Assembly: GCA_036346405.1 (NCBI GenBank)
Contig: CM070562.1
Location: forward strand, 112,988,939 to 113,052,938
DNA length: 64,000 nucleotides
From: Phyllostachys edulis
Lineage: Eukaryota; Streptophyta; Magnoliopsida; Poales; Poaceae
Direction: 5' to 3'
The notes beneath the pieces were generated by a model. That model saw nothing but the letters and a program-made list of their open reading frames with translations, was not told the origin of the DNA and did no database searches. Position numbers and translations under genes: made by a program. Shown piece after piece: positions 22,536 to 32,244 of the stretch (position 1 is the stretch's first letter; every line of letters begins with the position of its first letter).

Positions 22536-23399
22536 CTACTAGTCTCACCTCAGCAAATCATAATCGCATACACCAAAATTTCCACCGACCGAGGTTTATT
22601 TGACTAACTGATACCTAATGAGCTTTACAATTTAATTGCACATCCAACATTTAATAGCTCACTAATTGATCAACTCATATCCATATCCCCGTACTAGCCG
22701 GGTATGACATCTACCAATCCAATCACATATGCGCCTCTACAATCGACTAATAATCATTTATCTACTAATCCAATAAAAGGTACAATTCCATCAACTCGGC
22801 ACATATGACTTATCTACTAATTACATGGCAATCCAAATATTTATCCATAGCCAAATAATCCATTGCTACCTTCTCCAAATTCTAGCATCTATGACTTACA
22901 TAAATATTACTTAAGACATCCGGTCAATTAACTCATGATTAAATAAATCATCTGATTCAACCTCCATATCTTACTCAATATCATCACATTAGCTATCCAT
23001 TAAGTAATAAATTATAAAATCCTTACGCATCCTAACTCCTAAAATTACTAATCCAACGTGAAGGAAAACCTCCAGTTAATTTATCATCAAAGATCACCAC
23101 CAATTTCCATGCGACTCCAAATAATATCATCCAATCAATTGTTCCAATGTATATTTAATCTAGTATCCACCGATCAATAATACACACATTTCACCACAAT
23201 AATCTAATTATTCACATTCACCAATATATTGATATATGATCATGCCTACGCACCATTAAGACATAACCGGAGAGTTACACCGGTCTTAATCTACCAACAA
23301 ATTTTACACATAAACATGCATGAATAGTAAAATGGCATGCTTATGATGATTATGCAAACATAGATCACTAATTATCATAAACAGATAACGCAATTATCG

Positions 23400-23840
23400 T
23401 TAAGAATTTTACTGGGGCACTAGGCGTGCGAATCACCACCGGACATCATCTTCTCGGCCACTCGTCCACGTCTGCCATAGTCATTATCGGTTCCGCATCC
23501 TGCTTGGCCGCTCATCCATGTTCGCCGTAGTCATCGCCGAACTTGTCTGCGTCTGTGTCCACTGTAGTCGTCGCCGAACTCGTCCGCGTTCACAGTAGCC
23601 ATCGCTGAACTCGTCCACATCCTTTCTACTATTTCCTTTTTCTCTCTTTTCTTTTTCGTTTTCTTTTCTTTTCTTTTCTCTCTTTTCTTTTCCTCCCTGT
23701 TCTTTTCTTAACGGACAGCTACCTGCTTGTCTTTTCTCTCACCAACATCCTCTTCTTCCTTCATCCTCTCTCTCTCTTTCTTTTCTCCAGAGGTGCTCTC
23801 TTCCCTTTAGTTTTCTTCTCCAGAAACCTCCCCAGGAGCT
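23400..23840. repeat. Short degenerate repeats and long pyrimidine tract in LTR B
   Basis: At 23,450-23,630 a unit of roughly 45-60 bases (CTCGTCCRCGTC, GTAGTCATCGCCGAAC) recurs about four times with changes. From 23,620 to 23,830 the plus strand is almost pure C/T with TTTTCTTTTCTTTTC runs. No gene is seen. Confidence 0.6.
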
Positions 23841-25339
23841 CCTATTCTCTCCCTTCGGCCAGTTCCCGGCGAGCCACGCCGTCGCACCATAGCTCACGAC
23901 CAAGAGCTAATGCAAGGTTATCGCATGCATGCAACAGGTGTGCATGCATGCCGCATGGAGCCACTCCGTACATCGGCCGCCGTGGGTCATGGATGGCGCC
24001 ACTCGAGCCTTTGCCGAGTCATTATCTCCTCGCATCGCATGCATCTTCGCAGATGTACAAAGATGCATGCATGGCAACTTCGCCAAGCCGCTGCTCGATC
24101 GACTCCTCCACGCCACCGACTCTGCATGGCTCCGGTCGACACTGGCTACTATCGCGCCACGTCGCCACACCATAAGTGCTACTGCCAGGAGCTGCTGGCC
24201 AGCTCCACCGCTCCTTACTCCCGCTTCTTCTAGAACGCACGAACGGTCTCGCATGCGTGAACGAATCACAGAAATGGAATGCTTGAGTGTTGAGGATCGT
24301 GGTGGTATGACATGCATAGAGGGATTCTTGGTTTTTGAGTGAGATTGGGAATAGAGAAGGTGGCAAGAACATGAGCTCATGAAAGAACAAATGAACTAGG
24401 CATTGCTGTCGGTTGAACTAGAAAACAAAATGACAACGCGAAAGAGTGCATGACGACATAATTTTCGAAATGCATGCAAAAACAAGAAATCGAAATAATT
24501 TAATTTAAATGCGTTCTTTCAAACAATTCGATTTAATATTATTATATTTTGTTTTCTTTATGAAAGTTTTTAAACAACTCGATCTAACTAAAATGCAACA
24601 TGTTAATTAATTCGATTTGATTTTAAAAGCAATCTTTTTAATTAAACATATGATTTTTTTAAAACATAGTCAAATATTTATTAGATCGCCAAATTGACTA
24701 TTAACATCCCGATTATGAAAATTGGGGTGTTACAAGAGGTATCATCATATGATTTAAGTGGTGTACGAGAAGTGGAAGTACGTACTCCCAAGTGTCCCAC
24801 CATGTTTTCCTTTTTCCAACAGCTCGCACCTTCGCCTTTACAACTACTAGATTTTTGCATCCATTTTTTTGCAGTTTTGCACATAACCGCGGATGAGATC
24901 TAAGTACTTACTGTTAACAAAACAATTTCCTTCTCCTGGCCAGGATTTTTATCAGACCACCCATTAGTTGCCCTTCCTTTAGGTTTACTTATCAATCGAT
25001 ATCCTCTATTGCTCCAGATATTTTTCAGGGTTACCTGCCATTTGCATGTAACTTGCTTGACTCCACCTCGAAGTGATACCTGACAACCTTCGAGTTCAAG
25101 CGATCTCACATATAGTAGATTATCGAACTTCGTCAATGTGCGATGTCCTCCATCATACATCTCCAATGTAATCGCTCCTACCTCAGTAATTGCATACTCC
25201 TTCCAATCTGCTAAGTGGACAGTTCCATCCGCCGGGCGTAGAGATCATTCGTCAAACATCTCCGTCAACAAACATATGTGGAGGCAACAGCCTCAATCTA
25301 ATATTCATCCATGAGAAGTATCTGATTGACTGATGACAA

Positions 25340-26037
25340 GTATGTCCAAATCATCCTTCGCTACCGCCAATGAGCATGTACCCCCTTATTTGCTTCAAAC
25401 TTGGACAATCTTTTATCATATGGCCTTCCTCGTCACATAGATAGCATATGCGTGTGCCATTGCCCTTCTTCTTCGTGTGATTACTGTTTTTGCTTGCAAC
25501 ACCTATGGCAGCCAACGCTTGATCACCCGGGGATGAAGATTCCGATGGCTTCTTCAATGACTCTATCTCCAATAGATATGCAATTGCCTCATTGAAGTAG
25601 AAGTGCTTTTCCCAATGAGAATATTCATCACTAATTCCTCTCTTGGTGGTGGTAGAGATAATGCCAGTATGACAACCTTATCATTCTCCTCAATTTTCTC
25701 ATCCACACTAATCACCAAGCGTGATTTAGCTTGTGGAAGACATTTAGATGGTCAATCTAATCGTGTGCCTTCCTCCATGTGCAACCTGTATAGTTGCCAC
25801 TTCAGAACCCGCCAATTTGCCAGCGATTGCCTTATACAATTCTTCTAAGTTACTCCATAATTTATTTTGCGAATTCTCCTTGATCACCAAGTATTTTACC
25901 TCATCGGAGAGATATAGATGAATTGTACTGACAATCTTTCGCTCCATCACCTTCCAGTCTTCATCGGATGTCTTTTGCATTTTGTCTCCTTCAAGAGCAT
26001 CGATTAGCCCCTGCTGGATAAGGACATCCTTCACCAC
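25340..26037 (-). pseudogene. gag: Copia element 1 gag with CCHC zinc knuckle
   Basis: On the minus strand from 26,037 the frame shows a copia gag (UBN2-type) pattern: DWKVMERKIVSTIHLYLSD, then an ENSQNKLWSNLEELY block. After a frame break near 25,744, a second frame at 25,572-25,351 carries ICYLCDEEGHMIKDCP, a perfect CX2CX4HX4C knuckle. Family role: particle protein that packages the RNA. It is broken in the middle (25,580-25,744), where charged sequence continues out of frame. Confidence 0.8.
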
Positions 26038-26069
26038 ATATTGTCACACATTGAAATTCCGTCCACTAT

Positions 26070-26252
26070 CAAATTTCTCTACTTGATTCTACATCGTCGA
26101 CATCGATCTTAATTTTGTGCCACCGGAGAACCGTCAAATTTCTCAACTTGATTCCACATCGTCGACATCGATCTTGATTTTGTGCCACTAGAGAATAGTC
26201 AAATTTCCACATCATCGAAATTGATCTTGATTTTGTGCCACCGGACGCTTTG
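26070..26252 (-). repeat. Three tandem 65-bp repeats in the Copia 1 leader
   Basis: Units start at 26,070, 26,135 and 26,200 with CAAATTTC and each contains GATCTT(A/G)ATTTTGTGCCAC. Units 1 and 2 are full length; unit 3 has an internal deletion of about 12 bases. Confidence 0.85.
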
Positions 26253-26288
26253 TTGTCTTTCTCACAAATTAGATTAATCCAGTCTTGG

Positions 26289-26300
26289 CTCTGATACCAC
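26289..26300 (-). other. Copia 1 primer binding site (initiator tRNA-Met type)
   Basis: The minus strand reads TGGTATCAGAGC, the standard plant tRNA-iMet complement, two bases from the LTR edge. The TCTGATACCA motif is repeated at 26,307-26,314 and, imperfectly, at 26,326-26,334. Confidence 0.85.
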
Positions 26301-26302
26301 TT

Positions 26303-26859
26303 GTTCTGATACCACTTGTTATACTCTGATACCCCTTCTTATGCGCAATAGCTCTTGAATCGGATAGGAGTTTGTGAGATACGGCACGAGCATGCACGAT
26401 ATAAAGAACGAAGTAGATGAATCTCATAGAGAGAACTGAAATAACAATGATGAAGCAACCATGACGAGAGAGAATGATTTGGCGAAGCCGACCACCAATT
26501 CCTTAAGCACGACCTCAAAAGAATACAAGGGATTGTCGCTCTCTCACAACCCTTTCGAACCTTTTAGGACCCTTGCTTCCTTGCCCTATACAAGAATTTA
26601 GTGCTAAAGAATAACCTAGCCTCTAATCCTCTCGTGCACCCCCTAATTTGGATGTGTTCCTCTTGCTTGACTTACTTCTTGGTTCCTATGGCCACTCGTC
26701 GTGGGTTTATATAGTCCCCTACTTCTCCTCCAAAGCGAAGTAGGAATCCTACTCTAAAGAGAAGTAGGAGTCATAATCCTATTAGGATCCATCTAGCTTT
26801 CTTTGTAGCACACATCTTCAAGTCCTAGTAGATTATGATACAAGTCATCATACTCAACA
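26303..26859 (-). mobile_element. Copia 1 5' LTR (about 557 bp)
   Basis: The edge next to the PBS reads TGTTCTG and the outer edge CTCAACA, giving TGTTGAG...CAGAACA in element orientation. A TATA-like CTATATAAACCC lies on the minus strand near 26,700-26,712. The predicted 5-bp outer flank is TCGTT; its partner cannot be tested because the 3' end is missing. Confidence 0.6.
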
Positions 26860-26864
26860 TCGTT

Positions 26865-27733
26865 GTGCCGAGATTTCTTCGATTCTCACCGAGATCAAGA
26901 GCTAAGCAGGAGTTTCTCTGAATTTAGTATTTGTTGTACCCATAGGACTGCTAATTTAGCAGCTCATTGATAGGCAACGGTGCACTTGGCTTAATAAGTG
27001 CTGGACGTTCTTTGTAATTGGTACAACACCCTGTTAATGAGTAATGAAATATAGCTCCTTCCGTCGAAAAAAAAGATTCGCCTTGACGCCTTAGCCAGTT
27101 AGTTAGCTAATAACAAGATCGATAGTGATACATGGGCGGTTGGTCCGGCTGGTTGATCCAGTACCAACCAACCAACCGCACTCCACACCAGCGAGAGAGG
27201 GGGCGGAGTGCAGCAACATGCATGTGTTTTGGTTCGGCGTATGCGAGCGCATAACGCCAGGTTGCAGCAGGCATTCGTTGGTACGTCATAGCTCTAAGTT
27301 TGTGTTTGTATGCATGGTCTGGTAGGTGTCAGGCATCTATCTATATTTAATATATCTTTCTGTGCAATATATCCGGCTTCGTACACTTGTAACCACTTAA
27401 CCACATAACCACCGTGCGAGAGGATTGGCATCCTCTCACATTCCAATTGGAACGCTACGGTGAACAGTATCATAACATTCAGCGTATCGTTGGATTCGGA
27501 AAGAACGGCTTAGAGCAATACGCACAGTGATATTACAGTGCTCATAAACAAGACTCGGGCACGCTTTGCTACATGTTGCTTTTGGAACAAGCGCGCCTCG
27601 ATCTAGCCTCTCATTTTCGATCCGACAAATTTATACGCAATGTCACGCAGACTATTCATCCGTGACATTGCTATGTAATGTTAGATGATACGTTTTCACC
27701 GTGCGATGATGCGATAGATGCCGAAGCAGCTCA
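26865..27733. other. Intergenic DNA
   Basis: No supported gene. At 27,035-27,071 a stretch AATGAAATATAGCTCC followed by CCGTCGAAAAAAAA looks like the 3' tail of a non-LTR retroelement or a processed insertion, but no ORF is attached. Around 27,137-27,178 there is a short GCGGTTGGT...ACCAACCGC inverted repeat. Otherwise plain. Confidence 0.4.
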
Positions 27734-28491
27734 GAGCATCTACAATAGTTTGTTTCTTAGTTTGTTACTAAGAGGAGAGAGAGTACTTAATCTAATAAAA
27801 AGAAACAAGTCTTTCAATAGAGTGTTTCTTGAGTTTATGTCTAAGACTTTAATTGCTAAAGTGTGTATGATTCTTGATGATCAATAATGAAGTACAACTT
27901 TGTGGCATACATGTTTGAGGGCATATCTCATGCACATAGATGTATTGGTGAACATATGGACAGAGCACATCCGGACCGTCCAACACGAAATAGATAGCCC
28001 AGATTCAGTTAGTCAAATCCTACCTCCCACTTGACGCAGTTTTGCGAAAAACCCCTCATCCGAGGTTTTGCGAAAACCCTCCACACTTAAGTGAGAGGTG
28101 GGATTTGGCTCACTGGATCTGGACCGTCTATTTCGTGTTGAACAGTCCGGATGTGCTATGTACATATGTTCGCCAATGCTTCCATGTGCATGAGATATGC
28201 CCTTTACATGTTTTGACTTATTTATCATATCAATAATGAAGTCGGGCTACACAAGTGATCCGGTGAATATTTTGCTTGGAGACAGTGGAACCTATAAAAC
28301 GCATTTTTAAGTAACAAGTAAGTCTAGAATAGAGTATTTTGTTGTTTCTTATGTCTCGGTATTAACAATTTGCTGATTTCTTTCTATAGAAACAACCTTA
28401 TATTCTCTCATCTTTTTCTCTCCTTCACATCACCTAAATGCTGATGTGACAATCCCTTTAACAAATGACGTAAAGTGTTATAGATATTCTC
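27734..28491. mobile_element. Possible MITE enclosing a second foldback
   Basis: The left end GAGCATCTACAATA (27,734-27,747) and right end TGTTATAGATATTCTC (28,476-28,491) are imperfect inverted copies. The left-end motif resembles ends common among grass MITEs. The interior contains related TTGTTTCTTAT blocks on both sides and the foldback at 27,909-28,211. The TSD is unclear. Confidence 0.35.
27909..28211. mobile_element. Foldback element with long arms (about 300 bp)
   Basis: Left arm ACATGTTTGAGGGCATATCT and right arm AGATATGCCCTTTACATGT. The pairing continues inward through CATGCACAT/ATGTGCATG, CCGGACCGTCCAACACGAAA/TTTCGTGTTGAACAGTCCGG and ACCTCCCACTT/AAGTGAGAGGT to a centre at CCCCTCATCCGAGG. 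Nearly the whole element is one hairpin. A 13-bp direct repeat TCAATAATGAAGT flanks it at 27,881-27,893 and 28,230-28,242. Confidence 0.75.
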
Positions 28492-28788
28492 ACATATCGC
28501 ATCTCCCTCTGACCACATCCGTCTTGTGAAGTGCGCAATATACTACTACTAGCACGCACGTACTCCTTCCTATATGTATTCTTCTCGACTCACCAAATTA
28601 ATCAATCTCACCATATGTACACTACACACACACCCGTCCATCTTCTTCTTCTTTACCACTTACAAATTTGCCGCAGTTGCTACTAGCTATCATCTCCGAC
28701 CCATCCCACATTTGGTTGCAGATCCATGTGTGTGTGTGTATAGTAACACTTGGCAATTGCTAGTAACCAGCTAGTAGCTAGCAGAGGT
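28492..28788 (+). promoter_or_regulatory. Upstream region of the peroxidase gene
   Basis: Non-coding, with CTCTTCT-rich and CA-rich stretches. No clear TATA box was identified; CCTATATGTA at 28,570-28,579 is a weak candidate. A GTGTGTGTGTA run lies at 28,729-28,741, and a GCTAGTAGCTAGC motif lies just before the start codon. Confidence 0.3.
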
Positions 28789-29994
28789 ATGCAGCTGGCA
28801 ATGGCGCCGCAGCTGCAGCACTACTGCCGGTACCACCGCAGCTGGGCCTGGGCGTGCGGAATAATACTAATTGCGGTCTTGCTGCTGGGCGGCGGCGAGG
28901 CGCTGAGCCTGGACTACTACGACGAGAGGTGCCCCAGGCGGAGGCGGCGGTGACGACGGCGGTGAAGCAGGCCATGGCCAGGACCAGACCGTGCCGGCCG
29001 CGCTGCTCCGCATGCATTTCCACGACTGCTTCGTCAGGGTACGTACGTGCCTAGCCTAGCTAGCCTCCTCCTCCTCGCTTTCAAAATCGATCTATCAATT
29101 AATCCAAATTAATTAATGGATTAATGTATATATCGTAGAGCTGCGACGGTTCTGTCCTGTTGGACTCGACGGGCAACGTGACGGCGGAGAAGGACGGCCC
29201 TCCCAACGTGTCGCTGCACGCCTTCTACGTCATCGACAACGCCAAGCAGGCCGTTGAGGCACTCTGCCCCGGCGTCGTCTCCTGCGCCGACATCCTCGCG
29301 CTCGCCGCAAGGGACGCCGTCGCGCTGGTAGGCTAGCTAGCTTCTCTCTGTTACTACTTTCGGTTGATGCGCGTAGCTACTGGCCTAGCTAGTCACATGT
29401 AATTGATTGATTGCGAGCATGCAGTCCGGTGGTCCGTCTTGGTCGGTGCCGGTGGGGCGGCGTGACGGACGGGTATCGCTGGCGAACGAGACGACGACGC
29501 TGCCGGGGCCGACGGCGAGCTTCGATCAGCTGAAGCAGGCGTTCCACGGCCGCGGGCTGTCGACCAAGGACCTGGTGGTGCTGTCGGGCGGCCACACGCT
29601 GGGCTTCGCGCACTGCTCCTCCTTCCAGAACCGCATCCACGGCTTCGGCGGCCGGCAGAACGACGTCAATGGCTTCGACCCGGCGCTCAAACCGTCCTTC
29701 GCCGCCGCCCTCCGCAGGGCGTGCCCGGCCAACAACACGGCTAGGGCGGCGGGGTCGGCCATGGACTCGACGTCGACGGCCTTCGACAACGCCTACTACC
29801 GGATGCTGCTCAGCGGCCGGGGCCTCTTCTCCTCCGACGAGGCGCTGCTCACGCACCCCAAGACGAGCGCCTTCGTGGCGCTCTATGCCGCCTCGCAGGA
29901 CGCCTTCTTCAGGGCCTTCGTCAGCTCCATGCTCAGGATGAGCGCGCTCAACGCGGCCGGCGAGGTCAGGCAAACTGCAGGCGACTCCAACTAG
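28789..29994 (+). CDS. Secretory class III plant peroxidase, three exons, two apparent frameshifts in exon 1
   Basis: Exons 28,789-29,038, 29,139-29,327 and 29,425-29,994, with GT/AG introns of 100 and 97 bases. The product would be about 336 residues, normal for the family. ATG at 28,789 (or 28,801) opens a signal peptide with a hydrophobic run (GIILIAVLLLGG), then LSLDYYDERCP at the mature start. The distal heme site reads MHFHDCFVR at the end of exon 1; then SCDGSVLLDST, VSCADILALAARDAV (exon 2), and the proximal heme His in SGGHTLGFAHC (exon 3). Exon 1 loses one base after DERCP and another near the MAR-DQT junction; single-base insertions restore all motifs. These may be sequencing errors. 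Class III peroxidases oxidise phenolics with H2O2 in the wall or vacuole. The third classical intron is absent. GC-rich codons suit a grass gene. It is the only convincing host gene here. Confidence 0.9.
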
Positions 29995-31021
29995 CTAGCT
30001 AGTATTTACCGGAAAAAACTAGCTAGTAATCCATCATTATTATTTAGTAGTTAACTGATCGAGTTCACTCCATTATTAGTAGCGACTTTGCTACTGTATG
30101 CGATCGATCGAACAAAGCCAACAATTACGGGGCCGGCAGCCAGGTGGATGCGTGGCTTTTTGCTGGGTAAAGCGGAGGAATTTGTAACGGAGATCCGGCA
30201 TGCACGTGCCACACTACACCGTCAGGCCAGGCCATCAGGAATCCATCCATCGTTCCATCGTGCAGTGCAGTGGTGCATCCATCCATCCTGCAATCAATCA
30301 TGCAGTTGCGCCCCTTGAGATTTCAGTCCAATTTCTCGCTTTGGGTTGTGCTTCAAGATTTGTGCCTTCTTCTCCGTCTCTGATTAGTGCCACCTCCGGC
30401 GAACACGCCATTGCTCCGCCATAGATTGTTTTCCTTTTTGAGTTATCACAGTCACGGCACTGAAGGCGACAACAACATAGGGATGGCGCAGGTGGAGGGC
30501 CGGCAAGCGTCGCCTAACGGTGAGGCGGCGGCGCTGGGTGATGGCTAAAATGGGAGAATATATAGTAGGAGGGGAATGAGCTGTGTTGTTGAATTTAGAC
30601 TCAATGGCTCAGAATTTGACTGATTTGGAAGAGAAAGCAAATGGATGGAATATCATGTACTTATGAATTACATATCTATACTTGCCTGTAAGAAAGCCGA
30701 GCCGGACGGCTCGTATTTATAGTTTTGGGTTCAGCTTAGTTTGGTTCAATGAAGTCCGGTCAAGGCGCCAACTTCTTGTTCTTTTACGGTTGTCGTTTGA
30801 GTACAGTCCACTTCACCTTGAGCACCGGCGAAGCGTGCTTTCCTTAGGAAGGGATCAGATGCGGTTCATGCCCCAGGTTTCGTCTGTTTTTGCGCAACAG
30901 TTCTGGTTCCGCATCCTTAGCCGTACGTGCAGGTCTAACCAATCTCATGGGAAATAAATCCCGCCACAACTCCTCGTCTTTAGACCATTGCTGGGATACC
31001 TTTCAAAACATGACATATTTC
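29995..31021. other. 3' flank of the peroxidase gene, no gene seen
   Basis: GCTAGCTAG repeats follow the stop. CCATCCATC/ATCAATCA runs occur at 30,240-30,300. The stretch 30,330-30,560 is GC-rich and gene-like in composition but without a recognisable product. At 30,695-30,712 there is a short GCCGAGCCGGACGGCTCG palindrome. Nothing else is supported. Confidence 0.4.
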
Positions 31022-31278
31022 TGTTGAGGAATGTCGCTGGTGAGTTAGTCCGAGCGATTACCTTATAGACAAATTCAAAATCATAAGAACAATGCAAGAA
31101 CACAAGAAGAAAATAATAGATTAAACACAGAGATATGTGGGGACTTCTGGCTTCTCTTTATTGCTCTTCTATAAAATGTATTACAATGGTTGGGGTTCTC
31201 CCCTTTATATAGGCTACTGGGTGGATGAGGAGCCCACCTCGGGTCAGGACTCTCTGGCCTAGACCCGGTTTCTTAACA
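31022..31278 (-). mobile_element. Copia element 2, 3' LTR (257 bp)
   Basis: The plus strand reads TGTTGAGGAATG at the left edge and GGTTTCTTAACA at the right edge, so in element orientation TGTTAAGAAACC...CATTCCTCAACA. A minus-strand TATA motif (CCTATATAAAGGGG) lies near 31,200-31,213. Short LTRs of this kind are usual in Copia elements. It is adjacent to the PPT. Confidence 0.8.
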
Positions 31279-31292
31279 CTCCTCCTTGGGCA
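31279..31292 (-). other. Copia 2 polypurine tract
   Basis: The minus strand reads GCCCAAGGAGGAG directly before the LTR start. Confidence 0.75.
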
Positions 31293-31559
31293 CTTATCCG
31301 GTATATTCATATCTCGAAAAACTTCATAAAAATCCAAAGGGAAAAATTTAGAGAAAGAGTACATGGCATGCGCTCACAAGGTTGCGACTTGCCTCGTTAA
31401 AAACCTTAGCCGAGAAACTTCAGGAAAACTCGTAAGGGAAAAAAAAGTATAATCCATCCAATTTCATTTAATCTCCAGGATATTCTTTGGGTACTCGATC
31501 TTCGTAATCAACCTTTAATAATGAGTTCGTGAAGATTCTCTCTCTGAATTATGCACTTC

Positions 31560-32244
31560 TCTAAGTCTCATCATTCCAATTCCACAGATGCATCTTTCAA
31601 AGCTAGACGTTGGAAGTGACTTAGTAAATAAATCGCAAGATTTTCACATGACTTAGTATATAGTACTTTAATTTCGCTTATCTTTTATAATTCATGAGCA
31701 TATAAGAACTTGGGGTTGATATGCTTTGTGAGTTGACTCTTCACATAACCCATCTCGCACTTGTGCAACATGTCGCATTATCTTCATAGATAATAGTAGG
31801 GGTTTGCGCGGTATTCAATCCACACGACTGCTGGATGTGGTGAATCATCCGCCAAAGCCAAGAACATTCTCACGAGGCCTCGTACAGCGCTATGATTTTC
31901 AAGTGGTTCGTCGAAGTTGATACAAGACTTTGATTAGACGATTTTCATGAAATTGCGCTTCCACCACATAGGAATACATAGCCTGCTTATGCATTTAGTT
32001 GTATGCTTGGTCCGACAGTAATTCTAGATCTCGATAGCTATCATAGTTAGGTCTTGGTTATTTCAGAGAATGTGTCGAGATCTTTGCTTCCCTATCTGAA
32101 GATGTCCTTTATTCCCTGCCAATGTCTTTTGATAAGTTCTGCACTATACCTTGCTAGTAGGTTAACATCAAATACAATGTCTAGTCTAGTACAGTTTGCT
32201 AAATACATGAGTGCTCCAACTGCGCTCAAGTCTGGGAATTCTGG
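31560..32244 (-). pseudogene. pol: Copia element 2 RT C-terminus and RNase H
   Basis: On the minus strand, 32,237-32,090 gives the copia RT end-block: GALMYLANCTR, DIVFDVNLLARYS and a RHWQGIKDIFRYL-type block. RNase H motifs follow: a serine-rich SLVSTSTNH-type block and EASRECSWL near 31,840-31,930, then KHINPKFLYAHEL and SCENLAIYLLS near 31,600-31,730. Several indels and stops occur. The gene is cut upstream at 32,244/32,245 by LTR C, so the catalytic YxDD part is missing from this window. Confidence 0.8.

Larger units (their letters stand above)
3248..24734 (-). mobile_element. LTR B, old solo LTR (Tekay/Del-like Gypsy), split by two later insertions
   Basis: The pieces are 3,248-3,826, about 7,493-9,446 and 22,536-24,734, about 4.7 kb in total. 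The right edge GGGGTGTTACA (24,724-24,734) is the complement of a TGTAACACCCC start. The left edge AGTAAGAGGACCTGG at 3,248 aligns with the TGTAAGGACCCGG end of LTR C. Colinear landmarks shared with LTR C are a TAGCTCCC block (3,395), a hairpin with CAAGTCTTAC (3,642-3,666), a CTATTCGAATAG block (7,637-7,648) and GGGATCAATATG (8,521). Neither edge is followed by a PBS or PPT, so it is probably solo. The 22,536-23,400 part is AT-rich and plain. From 23,400 to 24,390 it is GC-rich with a long pyrimidine tract. No gene is supported. The 23.9-24.4 kb frames on both strands come from GC-rich, CATG-rich sequence. Confidence 0.65.
24735..26302 (-). mobile_element. Copia element 1, 5' half of internal region (minus strand)
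   Basis: The order on the minus strand is LTR (26,859-26,303), PBS, a leader with tandem repeats, gag with a zinc knuckle, then the start of pol. The region from 24,680 to 25,166 shows a GGHRTLTKF block and charged sequence like the spacer between copia protease and integrase. RT and integrase are absent: the element stops at LTR B (24,734), so its 3' part was lost or lies elsewhere. Confidence 0.7.

Noticed and set aside
23907..24390. Overlapping frames of 107-157 codons on both strands
   Set aside because: They come from a GC-rich, CATGCATG-rich stretch of LTR B; no domain, and both strands are equally open.
27035..27071. SINE or LINE insertion with an A8 tail
   Set aside because: Only a short tail-like motif is present; no promoter boxes, ORF or target duplication could be found.
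29389..29973. Long minus-strand frame opposite peroxidase exon 3
   Set aside because: A shadow of a GC-rich coding exon; the plus strand has all peroxidase motifs and proper splice sites.
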